NCBI RefSeq assembly: GCF_000524555.1
Contig: NZ_CP007154.1
Span: forward strand, 310,001-374,000
Origin: Mesomycoplasma bovoculi M165/69
GTDB lineage: Bacteria > Bacillota_I > Bacilli_A > Mycoplasmatales > Metamycoplasmataceae
DNA length: 64,000 nt
Direction: 5' to 3'
Shown here: positions 35,701 to 47,200 of the stretch, one piece after another
How the letters are laid out: each line of letters opens with the position of its first letter
How positions within the stretch are numbered: position 1 is the first letter of the stretch
Translations under genes and position numbers: made by a program
The notes under the pieces: generated by a model
Database searches by the model: none
The model's input: the letters and a program-made list of their open reading frames with translations, nothing else
Told to the model about the DNA's origin: nothing

Positions 35701-37708
35701 TTTTAGATTTGATAATTCAAACAATTTAACTTCCTCAACTTCCCTTGAACAAATTCAAAGTCAAATTCATTGAAATGAAAGTAAAATAACTTACAATCAC
35801 TTTGATTTTCTTACCAATCATATTAAAGTTGCAGAAGTTGTTGCTAAAAATGGTGGTATTTATGTTAAATTTAAATATACTGATCCAACAACACAAAAGA
35901 CAACTATAGGGAATAACTATTATAAAATTTCAAATTTTACAGTTTCAAATTCTGCTTTTAAAACAGATTTTAATTTTACCAACCCAAATCTAAAAACTGT
36001 TTTTGAATCAGCGAATTCTGTAGAGCGAACAAGAAAAATAGAGTTTTATTTTAAAGATCAAAGTTGAAATTATAATGATAAAGATGGAAGTGCTAATTGA
36101 ACCCTAAAGAAAAAATATCTTGATAAAACATTTTTTCAAAATAATCCATCTAAACGTAAAATTAAACTCACAATTTTAGGAGATACATTGGTTCAAGATG
36201 ACTTTAGGCTATCAAGATTCATTGATAGAAGTCAAATTCATGGAAATTATAGCTCTCCTTATACAGTTACAATTGATTTTGAAAAATTGATGAGTGAAAA
36301 AACTGAAACTGTAAGTTTTAAGACCTATCAATATTCAATTGATGGTCACAGACATGCTCCAGAGTTGCAATTAAATTTAACAGCAACACTACTTGACAAT
36401 CATGATATAAATTTCAAATTATCTCTTGCTGATCCAACTTATAAATTAGTTGTTGGTAATCCTTATTTCTATATGTTATCACCTTCTGAAGTTTTCGGTT
36501 CCCGCTTTGGTGAATTTAAAAATGACCAAGCCTTTTTATTAAATTATTATGGTGCTTCTGTAGAAATTAGTTACACAAATGCTGAACAACATGAAGAATT
36601 TACAACTGAAGATACCCAAACCAATCAATTTAATTACAAAGAACTTGACTTTAGTCAAGAAAATCAACCAATTACTTTCTACAATCCAGAATCAACACTT
36701 AATTCTGATGAGTATAATCCAAACCAAAATGTTAATTATGAACTTCATAATGGTTATTTAATGGATCAAGAATATATTCACAGTGGTTGAAAAAATAATG
36801 AATTAGTTAAACAAGCACGTGCTCGTGAATTTGCTTTTAGTTTTGGAACTGGGACAGAACTCGCTAAAGTAAGTAATGATCCAAAAGATTTGACATTCTA
36901 TGGTATTTCAAACCGTCATATTGTCAAAGTTAATAGTTGGAAGGATTTAAGAACTCCCGCTGGTTATCAAGGTCGAAGTTACTTTACCAAACCATCAGAT
37001 AAATTCCAAAATGATGTAAATACTGGTTATTCATATTGAGGTGGTGGTCAAGTTGGTAGAAATATGAAATTACAGGTAATTTGAACTGGAATTGAGCAAA
37101 CTAATAAAAATGGAGTACCTACTGGTTCTGGAAAAGAAAATATCGATGCTACTGTATTTTCATTTAATGTTAAACCAATGATTGATGATGCTCGTAAATG
37201 AGGTCGAATGGAACTTGTTAAATGATTTGAAGATTTAGCAAAATTACCAGATGTTAAGTTTAATACTAGTTGGAAAAAACAAGGTATAAGTCTAAATCCT
37301 GATGTACGAAGATATGCCATTATCGGTTTCCCATATGGAAAACAAGCGGGATACTATATTAATAGAGTTAAAAATGCACAAGATACAATTAGTTTAGCTC
37401 ACGCTAACAATTATGTACAAACCTTTTACAATGCTGGAAACTCTGGAACTGGAATTTTAGGTTCAGGTGATGAATATGTTGCAACAATCAACTCTGGAGT
37501 GCCACTTACTGGCTTACAAGGTTGAAAATATGATACTCCTAATTTCAATTATTTTGGAATTAACTTTGATGGAGAACATCCACTTGATCTTAAAAACACC
37601 AATTCATTAGCAGCAGAAATCATTCGTCGTCATTTAGAAAAACCACTAGATTATAAATTACCATGATTCTTTCATAACTTCAAAGGTTATACAAAACAAA
37701 ATAAATAA
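32702..37708 (+). CDS. Large membrane-anchored DUF31-like serine protease (1668 aa)
   Basis: Residues 7-28 form an N-terminal anchor (basic residues, then VLIPLMISLPVVATSIGVGVYF). Residues ~60-450 are Lys/Glu/Asn-rich and helical, likely coiled coil. Residues ~450-1350 are beta-rich with an Asn/Thr/Glu linker near 855-920. The last ~280 residues are a trypsin-like domain with candidate triad His1406 (ISNRHIVKV), Asp1482 (NIDATVFSF) and Ser1581 (AGNSGTGILG). The catalytic end resembles DUF31 proteases, but the chain is two to three times the usual length. It may combine a capture arm and a protease in one chain; that is inference. It is divergent from the other DUF31 gene and followed by a terminator. 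The target is unknown. Confidence 0.8.
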
Positions 37709-37718
37709 AATAATTTTT

Positions 37719-37756
37719 AAAACAAAACCTGGAAATTCTCTAGGTTTTGTTTTTTT
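37719..37756 (+). terminator. Terminator hairpin after the large protease
   Basis: Stem AAAACAAAACCT/AGGTTTTGTTTT (12 bp, 37719-37730 with 37742-37753), 11-base loop, T-run immediately after. Confidence 0.8.
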
Positions 37757-37812
37757 AAAATGTTGAAGTTACAAAATTTTAATTAAAAAATTAAATTTAA
37801 TATTTTTTTTGG

Positions 37813-37818
37813 TATAAT
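37813..37818 (+). promoter_or_regulatory. -10 box (TATAAT)
   Basis: TATAAT 21 bases before the ATG at 37839. It would start transcription of the small ORF and possibly of the downstream SGNH lipoprotein gene, since no terminator is seen between them. Confidence 0.55.
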
Positions 37819-37838
37819 TTTGGAGATAAAGGCAAATT

Positions 37839-38108
37839 ATGCAAAAAAAATTTATGGAGTTTTGAAAGGACTTAAAATCACTTATTGATAATATAAGTGA
37901 AAAAATTAAGCAATTGTGTGTAGACACAATTGAGTTTTTTAAGCATACTTTTGAAGTCAAAGTCTCCAAAATTTTTAAATACCCAATTCACAAATTTTGC
38001 ATCTTTGCAAATAAAAAAATCAAAGAAACAAAAGATATATTGTTTTTTTACTTCTTTTTATTTAATAAAAACTTGTATTTTCAATTTCGCCACAGCATAA
38101 CTGAATAA
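37839..38108 (+). CDS. Small conserved-paired ORF, unknown function (89 aa)
   Basis: The ATG at 37839 lies after GGAGATAAAGG; one TGA is read as Trp. The N-terminal half is amphipathic helical (KSLIDNISEKIKQL, then TIEFFKHTFEVKV); the C-terminal half is aromatic-rich (FFYFFLFNKNLYFQF). A second copy at 43957 shares LKSL, QL, IEFFK, F-x-VK and the YFQF end. In both places the ORF lies directly upstream of a giant SGNH lipoprotein gene. Conservation of the pair supports a real gene, but the protein diverges strongly in its second half, so it could also be a translated leader. No family recognised. Confidence 0.5.
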
Positions 38109-38226
38109 TTATTTTTAAATAATTATTATATATAAATATTATTTCAACTTATTTTTGCAATTAGTTGAACTTTTGCCTTTATTTATATAGATGTTTTTAA
38201 ACATTATTTAGTTATAGGAGCTAATT

Positions 38227-41200
38227 ATGAAAAAAAGCTTTATTTTAAATAAATCAGTTAAAGGTTTGATTGGAGCAGCACTACTCAGCTCAACTGTACT
38301 TGTTATTGCAGCTTGCAATATTAATCAAAATAATGATAACAAATCAACACAATTTAACTCAAGTCACAAAATTCAAAAAACTTTAATTAAAAAAGTTAAA
38401 TATTTAGCAATTGGTGATTCAGTAACTGCTGGATTCAACTTAGACAACAGAATTGATTCACGTGGAAATATGGAAAATGGCCAAGTTAGTGGTCTTTCTT
38501 ATCCAGCCTTTTTTGCACACTATTTGCAACAAATCAACCACGATTCACTAGTTAGTTTTGATAATTTAGCTCTTTCTGGAACCACTGTTAAAAATTGATT
38601 ATATTTGCTTGATCCTGAAAACTCTGAATATAAAAAATTTGATAAAACATTTTTAAAATATGCAAATAACATTGATAAATTAACTAACTCACCTTATGGC
38701 AAACAAATTAGTGATGTTTTTGGTAATTTTAACTCAGAAAAATACCCGGTTTTTATTCAAAAAATTAAAGAGGCTAACTTATTAACATTTACTTTAGGAG
38801 CAAATGATTTATTTCAATCCTTGAATTTATCATATTTAACTTCTTTGACTGATAATCCAGGTTCTAAAGCTGTTATTGCAGAGCAAATTCAACGTGATGT
38901 AGCCAAAGCTCTTGCAGATATTAAAGCCAACTTGACCAAATTTATTGCCAAGTTAAAAGAAATTAATCCAGATCTTAGCATTAATATTTTAGGTTACCAA
39001 GATCTTAGCAGTAGTGCTATTAAATTTGTTAGTTCCTTGCTCAAAAATGAATTTGGTTTTACCCAAGATTTTGGTCATACCATTATTTCATCACTAAATA
39101 AAAACATCAAAGAAGTTGCTTCTCATGAAGAAATTAACTACATCGATCCTTATGACCAAAATGATTGACAAAACAACAAAATTTTTGGTGTTGATCTTGA
39201 CATCCACCCCTCTGTCAAAGGTTATAAAAAAATGGCTCAAGCACTACTTTATAAGTTAGCGCTTGACCAAAGCAATCTTATTAATCTCAAAGGTGTAGAC
39301 ATTGATTTTCTAGAAAAAAGCAAAGGTGATTATGCACGTGTTTTAGATATTGCTTCAAATCAAGATATTGTTAGCAAAGTTAGTGATGCATCTGTGCTTG
39401 AAACTTCAGAATTTGAGACTCAAAATGAGCAAAAATTAACATCTTATCAAGCTAGCGCACAAAACATGTTTGTGGCCTTTTTAGACACAAATAGTGTGAT
39501 TGAAAAATGAATGATTAACATACTTTCTAAAAGTGGTGATTTCCAATCAATTGCAAAAGTATTTTTAAAACAAAATACAGCAGATGCTCGTAACAAAACT
39601 AGAGAGTTTTTAAAAGAATTAGTTCAAAGTCCAATTTTGAGTCAAATTCTTGAAGCACTGAGATCTTATATTGAAGAAGTTAAAGAGAAAAATTTGTGAG
39701 ATAAAATTACTTTTGATTCCATCATTGATGGTGTCAGTCGGAAATTTTTATTAGAAGGTGGACTACCTGCACTTATTAATTTTGTGCTTAGCAACAAATG
39801 AGTTTCACAACAGCCACAAGTTTTAAAAGATGCATTATTTAAAACAGTTTTTGGCAGCACATCAATTCAAAATCGGGTATTATCACTTTTTGGTGATGAT
39901 AACATTGATAGTAATGATTGAAGAGTTATTTTTGAATTTGACTCTACAAAAGCTTTATTTAGTAAAGTTTTAGATGAGCTTTTAGACAATGGTGCAACTT
40001 ATAAAAACTCAACTAATTTTGCTGATTTGGTGACCAATTTTGTCAAAAACGATGCTAATCAAAGTGTAATTATCGACTTTGTGCAAAACTTTACAACAGA
40101 AGCTCTCAAACAACCTGTTTTCACCACTTTGCTAGTTGATTTAATTGATAAACAAGTCAACATAAAACTTAGTGAAGAAGAAAAAAATGGCATTAGTTCA
40201 GCACTACTAGGTATTTCTGAAAACATTACTTCAACAAGAACCTTTAAAAATCTTGCTAAAACCATTGCCATTAGTTTGACAAATGGTTTAAAAAATATTA
40301 ATTCCAATTTTGACAAAACTGAGCTAACTGATTTATTTGTTGGCACAATGGCCACCAGTTTTAAAAACTTTTTTAGCGACAAGTCCAACTTACTTATATT
40401 AGTTCAAGACTTATTGCAAAGTAAATTAAATGAAAAACAAGTAGAATTTTTATCTAAATTATTACAAAAATTATCTTCTATAATTCCTAGTTTAGAACTT
40501 TCTACTTTTTATAGCACTAGTGCTAAAAACTATAGTGTTGTAAAAATTATCTTTGACAGTGCTAAAGAATTTTTACAAGAAGATAGTTTCAAACAAATCA
40601 ATAAACTTTTTGAAACAGCACTCAAAGACTTTTTTATCACCCATCGTGATAAATACAGCAGCTCTATCGACTTTGATAGTTTTGTGTTTCAATTAGTTGC
40701 TAACAATGCTGATGAACTTAAAGAAATTATTTATAATTTCTTACTTAGTCAAGGCAAAAAAGATAATTTTAGTTCTGCAGTTGGAACTTTATTGTCTGGA
40801 CTTTTGGATAAATATAATTACAAATCTGAAACCAAGAGTACTATTGCCAAAATTATTACAGGAATTTTAGAAGATTTTGCAAAACATGACAAAGAAGCTA
40901 ATAAAGATAACATTATAACTTTATTATTAGACAAATTTGTCAAAGAAATGAAGGACTATGTTACCAAAAATAACGCAGGACAAGACTTAGCAAAAGATGG
41001 CTACAATAAAAGTTCAGATACAAACGGTCAAACTAAATATGCAGATCAATATTTAACATTACGTCGTAAACTAAACTTTAATGACTTTTTAGCTCAATTT
41101 GGCCAAAATACATTAAAAGATTCATCCTTTTTATATAGCACTTTAAAATCATTTGCTCGTGTTTTTGAAACAGGTCAAAACAAATTAACTACTGATGAAT

Positions 41201-43842
41201 TAGCAAATGCTATTTTTGATATCCTACATTCCAAACCAGTGCTAGAATATTTCAAAAATATTATTCCAGCTGGTAATGATGAACAGCTAAGACAAGAACT
41301 TGCAAATATTATTGAGAAGTTTTTAAATTCTAATGCCTTTCTTGAACTCTTAAAAGGTGGGATGGAGTTTATTTTTAACACAAAGAATCTTGAACAACAC
41401 AAAACCTTATCAGATCTTTTACTTGCATTTTTAAAAGAAAAACATGACTTGGTTGAAAAAGCTATAGCTATCTTTATTACAAGTGATGATGGTTCTAGTT
41501 CTCTTAACAATATTTTAGATAGATTACTTAAAGCAAATGATATTAGTTTAGAAAGCTCTAATTTAGAAACTTTACAACAAATTATTAAAGATTTTGCACA
41601 CCAAACAAGTTTGGCAATTCAAAATAAAACTCAGGACAATTATAAACCACTAACAATTAATGCAGCAATTAGTTTTGTTATTACAAAATTATTTAGTAGT
41701 AATCAACAAGAGTTTAATAATAGTTTAACAGACTTAGTTTCTAGTTTTGTTTATGATATTAGTCATATTTATTTTAAAAATCCGACAGATTCACAACATA
41801 CTAAAATTAATGCAGGAAAACTTTTAACTTTAGTAAAAGGATTTTTAAATACTCAATTTGCAACTAAAGCATTTAACGAAAAATTTGGCACAGAAACAGG
41901 TCCGCAAATTAAGGCACTCATTTCATCATTCCTTGATATTCCTGGTACACAAACATTTTTAACTAAAATTTTTGAATTGATTGCAAAACAACAAGTTGAG
42001 CAAAATAAATCATTATTTGAAGTTTTGAAAGAAGTTGTAAATGATCAAGAATTCAAAAAGATTTTTGTTGACTTTATCAAATCAATTAATAATAATGAAC
42101 TTGCAAGCAAACTTAAACCAGTTTTAGGTAAATTATTAGGCGTTGAGCTAGATGATCAACAAATTGCTTCATTTTTAAAATGAGTTAAATTAATTTTAAC
42201 TGATAATATTGATGCTAAAACTCATAACTATAAAGATGGGAATGATTTAATTAATACAATTATAAAAGTTTTAAATGGTTTATTTGAAGCAAGAAAGAAT
42301 AATAACAATTTTGATTTTGCAGAATTACAAAAACATTTTGGAACAGAAGAATTTATAGTTAATTTTATTAAACAATTAGCTGCAACTTTTGGTAGTGGTG
42401 AAAAAGAAGAAGATAAAGTTAATGATGAAGATAGAAAACATATTGGACAATTAGTTATATCTATTTTAAAATCTTCATTTATTGCAAAGACAATTGATAG
42501 TATGGATTTATCTAGTCTACGCACATATTTGGGTGAAGAATATGACACAGATGTGAATCATATAAAAGGATTTATTAAAAAATTAATTTCACAAGAAGGA
42601 AATGTAGATTTTATAGTAAATCTTTTGAATGAAGTTGGTAAAAATATTGATAAATATAAAGATGCCACAAGTATTGTTGACCTTTTACGAAAAATTATTC
42701 AAAATAACAAACAACTAATTGAAGAATATTTATGACAACTAATTGATTTTGCTGTTAATGATGCTGATATGGGCAAAATTTTTGCAAAAATTATTGCAAA
42801 ACAACTTAAATTAGATACAGCTGAAATGCAAGAAGCAGATTATAATTTTATTAGTGGTTTTTTAAAAGGTTTAATTGATCGTGGTAAACAATCACAAATT
42901 GTTACAACAATTTTAGATGAAGTAGTAGATCAAATAGGCAAAAGTACAGAAACACAATTTGATTCTAATTTTTTCACCAACATATTTAATTCAATTTCAG
43001 GTGCAAAATTATTTAATTTTGATTTTGTTATTAAAATTGACAATGAGCTTAAACAACAAGCAACACCCGTTTCATCTGATGAGCAATGAAAAAAATTAGA
43101 TGGGAAAACTGATAAATCTCCATTTACTGCAAAAGAATTTGCGGAGTTTTTTGACACTATTTTAGTTAAGGCGCCACAATGAAATAAAAATAAACAAGAT
43201 AGTGGTTCAGTGATTTTGAAAGGATTAAACAATATACCATATACAGGATTTAATTTTATTGATGTAATTTTTAGTGGCGGAAGTTCTGCTAAGGGTGCAA
43301 AAACACAATTGTCATCAATAGCAGATATATTTAAACAAGTTTATTTAAGTGTAAAAGACAAAGTTAATTATAGTAATTTTAAAGATACTGCAGAAGGTAG
43401 AACATTATATCGTTTAATGTTTTTAACACTATTTTATGCTTGAGAATCTCAATTTAAAAATGCAAGTTATTTTATTTATTCTGTTGGATTTTATGGAGGC
43501 TTTGGAGAAACATCAACAGCAAGTGGTCAAATTATAAAAGCATTTAAAGATGCACTTCCTAATGGTAGTGATAAGAGTGAATATGACAAGTTTATTGATG
43601 CTTTAAAAGGTGACCCTTGAAAGAAACCTAATCATTGATGAGAAATTGGTAGTTGATATAAAGCGTATAATGTAAAACCAAGTGATATGCTAACAATGAT
43701 TTATTACAACACAAGTAGTAATCCTTTTACTAACACAAAAACAAAGCAAGCAGCCAAGACAGAAGAACCCACACTAAAAGACCAAATTCTCGAACAAATT
43801 CGCCAAGGTTCTTTTGATGGTTGGGAAAATCCAAAATCTTAA
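38227..43842 (+). CDS. Giant SGNH/GDSL-hydrolase lipoprotein 1 (1871 aa)
   Basis: The lipoprotein signal ends in lipobox VIAAC (Cys at ~residue 29). Residues ~58-345 form an SGNH hydrolase (esterase/lipase): block I YLAIGDSVTAG with nucleophile Ser65, block III GANDL with Asn193, block V DLDIHPS with Asp325 and His327. The remaining ~1500 residues are almost entirely alpha-helical, with ~200-residue units whose ends read like DDQQIASFLKW followed by KLILTDN. This large helical tail is not part of standard GDSL enzymes and may form a scaffold or membrane-contacting arm. A shorter terminal domain ends with EQIRQGSFDGWENPKS. The protein is a paralogue of the gene at 44270. The substrate is unknown; acyl-ester hydrolysis at the cell surface is likely from the intact catalytic residues. 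Confidence 0.85.
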
Positions 43843-43850
43843 TAACCCCA

Positions 43851-43886
43851 ACTAATAATAAAGTCAAATTTATTATTAGTTTTTTA
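43851..43886 (+). terminator. Terminator hairpin after SGNH lipoprotein 1
   Basis: Perfect 12-bp stem ACTAATAATAAA/TTTATTATTAGT with a 6-base loop and TTTTTT. Confidence 0.8.
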
Positions 43887-43956
43887 AAAGTAATAGAAAA
43901 TAAGTAAGATAAATAATACAAATAAAAAAAATAATTGGCAAGTTTTAAAGGAAAAT

Positions 43957-44205
43957 ATGAAAATTTTTAATACTTTAAAATCACTTACAAATTATATTAA
44001 AGAACAAAGTATGCAATTGTATACAAAAGCAATTGAGTTTTTCAAATCAATGTTTAAAGTTAAAAAAAGAGCACAACCAAAATTGTGTAAGTGCAAATTT
44101 TTTCTAATATTAACTATTATTGCTTCAAAGGTAAAAATGCTCAAAGTTTTTTCTATCTTTGAACTTTTAAACCACTTTTACTTTCAATTTAATCCTATTA
44201 TATAA
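43957..44205 (+). CDS. Small ORF, second copy upstream of an SGNH lipoprotein (82 aa)
   Basis: ATG at 43957 with AAAGG ten bases upstream. Paralogue of the 37839 ORF: amphipathic N-terminal helix (LKSLTNYIKEQSMQLYTKAIEFFKSMF), basic KVKKRAQPK, then a hydrophobic stretch (FFLILTIIAS) that could insert in the membrane, and an aromatic end (HFYFQF). The gap to the next gene is 64 bases without a terminator, so it is probably co-transcribed with it. Function unknown. Confidence 0.5.
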   Translation: MKIFNTLKSLTNYIKEQSMQLYTKAIEFFKSMFKVKKRAQPKLCKCKFFLILTIIASKVKMLKVFSIFELLNHFYFQFNPII

Positions 44206-44269
44206 GTTTGAAAAGTTATTTTAAAACTATATGTTTATTTAGTATTTTTTAAACTTAGTTAGGAGCATT

Positions 44270-47200
44270 ATGAACAAAGACAAAAAGTTTATTTTACACA
44301 AACCTATTAAGGTATTGCTTGGAACTGCGGCTATAGGTGTTGCTACATGTGTGGTGGCGGCTTGCAATGTTCGCAAAAGTGAAGAACATGTTGGAGCTAA
44401 AGAATTAGAAGCAGTCAAGTATGAAAACACTTTAGTAAAACAAGTTAAGTATTTAGCGATCGGAGACTCGCTAACAGCTGGTTTTAATTTAGATAGTGGA
44501 GTTGACTCACGTGGTAATTTAGTTAATAAAACAGTTAGTGGACTGTCATATCCAGCCTTTTTTGCGCACTATTTGCAAAAAATTAACCCTGACTCTCTAG
44601 TTACTTTTGATAATTTAGCTCTTTCTGGAACCACTGTTAAAAATTGACTTTATTTGCTTGAGCCTCAAAATAGTACTTATGCCAAGTTTGATAAAACATT
44701 TTTAAAATATGCAAATAACATTGATAAATTAACTAACTCACCTTATGGCAAACAAATTAGTGATATTTTTGGCAACTTTGACTTGCCAGATTATCCCAAA
44801 TTTGTCCAAAAAATTAAAGATGCTAACTTATTAACATTTACTTTAGGGGCAAATGATTTATTTCAATCACTTAATTTATCATATTTAACATCTTTGTCAG
44901 ATAATCAAAGTTTTAAAACTGTTTTGGCTAACAAAGTCAAACAAGATATTGCAAGAGCGCTAGTTGAAATTAAAGCTAATTTAACTAAATTAGTTGAAAA
45001 ATTAAAAGAGATTAATCCTAAACTTAAAATTAGTGTTTTAGGTTATAAAGATTTAAATAACACTGCCATTAAATTTATCAGCTACTTGCTCAAAAATGAG
45101 TTTGGTTTTGAACTTGAATATGGACATTCAGTAATTGCTGAACTAAACAAAAATACTCAAGAGATGGCTTTAGAAAAAGGAATTAATTATATTGATCCTT
45201 ATGATCCAGATGATTGAAATAAAAATCCAATTTATGGTGTTGACTTTGATATCCACCCTTCTGCCAAGGGATATAAAAAAATGGCACAAGCTTTACTCTA
45301 TAAATTAGCTTTAGATCAAAGTGAAGATGCTGATTTAAATAATGTAGATATTGCTTTTTTACAAAAAGACAAAAATGATTACAGACGTGTTTTAGATATT
45401 GCAACAAATCAGGAAATTATTAGCAAAGTTAATGACAAATCTGTGCTTGAAACTTCAGATTTTGAAACTCAAAATGAGAAACAGTTAGCCAATTATCAAG
45501 GTAATGCCCAAAACATGTTTGTGGCTTTTTTAGACACTGATAGTGTCATTGAAAAATGAATTATTGGTTTAATATCAAAAAGTGATGATTTTCAATCAAT
45601 TGCAAATGTATTTTTAAAACAAAATACCAGTGATGATCGTAGTCAAACAAAAGAGTTTTTAAGACAACTTGCTCAAAGTCCTATTTTAAATCAAATCCTT
45701 GCAGCTCTAAAATCATACATTCAAGAAGTTAAAGATAAAAACTTATGGGATAAAGTTACCTTCGAATCTCTCATTGATGGAATTAGTCGGAAATTTTTAT
45801 TAGAAGGTGGACTGCCTGCGCTTATTAATTTTGTACTTAGCAATGAATGACTTTCCAAGCAACGCGGACCCTTAAAAGATGCACTATACAAAACTGTTTT
45901 TAGTAGTGTATCAATCCAAAATCGAGTTTTATCACTTTTTGATGATAGCTCAGATAGTGGAAATTGAAGGGTAATTTTTGAATTTGACTCTGTTAAAACT
46001 TTATTTAGTAAAGTTTTAGATGAACTTTTAGACAAAGGTGAAGAATATAAAAACTCTACCAATTTTGCTGGTTTGGTAACAAATTTTGTTAAAAATGAGG
46101 CCAACCAAAGTGCAATTATTGATTTTGTTCAAAATTTTAGTACCGATGCGCTTAAACAACCTATATTTACCACTTTATTAGTTAATTTAGTTGATAAAAA
46201 GGCTAATTTAGGTCTTACTGAACAAGAAAAAGTTGGCATTAGTTCGGCACTTTTAGGACTTGCTGAAAACATCACTGCTACTAAAACCTTTAAAAATTTA
46301 GCAAGAACTGTTACCATTACTTTGATAAACAATTTAAAAAGTATTGATTCAACTTTTGATAGACAAAAGTTGACACAAATGTTTTTAACAACTTTGGGAA
46401 CAAGTTTTAAAAATTTTTTCACCAATAAAGATAATTTATATACATTAGTACAAGACTTATTGCAAACCAAGTTAAGAGATAAACAAGTTGAAATTCTTTC
46501 AAAACTATTACAACGTACTAGTTGGCTTATTTCGACTTTAGATCTTTCAACTTTTTATAATCCAGATGCTCAAAACTATGCTGTTGTAAAAGTTGTCTTT
46601 GATAGTGCCAAAGAATTTTTACAAGAAAACAGTTTTGCCCAAATTAATAATCTTTTTGCTATTGCACTTAAAGACTTTTTTATCACTAACCGAGATAAAT
46701 ATGTCAAAGCTGTTGATTTTGATAGTTTTGTGTTTCAATTGGTGGCCCACAATTCTGAGCAGCTCAAAAAAATTATTTATGATTTTTTAGCTGCTCAAGG
46801 TAGCAAAGATAATTTTAACAATGCTGTTGCAACACTATTATCTGGATTGCTAGATAAATATAATTATAAACCTGAAACCAAAACTACAATTTCTAAAATT
46901 ATTAAGGCAATTTTGCAAGATTTTTCAAGACATGGCAAAGATAATGATGATAACATTATAAATTTATTACTAAATAGATTTGCTACAGAAATGAGAATTT
47001 ATGTCGCTAATAACAATGGCAAGCAAGATGTTATAGAAAATGATTATAACAAAAGTGACAACCAAAGTAAAAGAACAACTTTTGCAAGCAAATATGATAC
47101 TTTGCGTCGCAAATTAAATTTTAATGATTTTTTAACCAGCTTTGCTCAGAGCACTTTAAAAGATTCAACTTTTTTAAGAAAAACTCTCAAATCATTTGCT

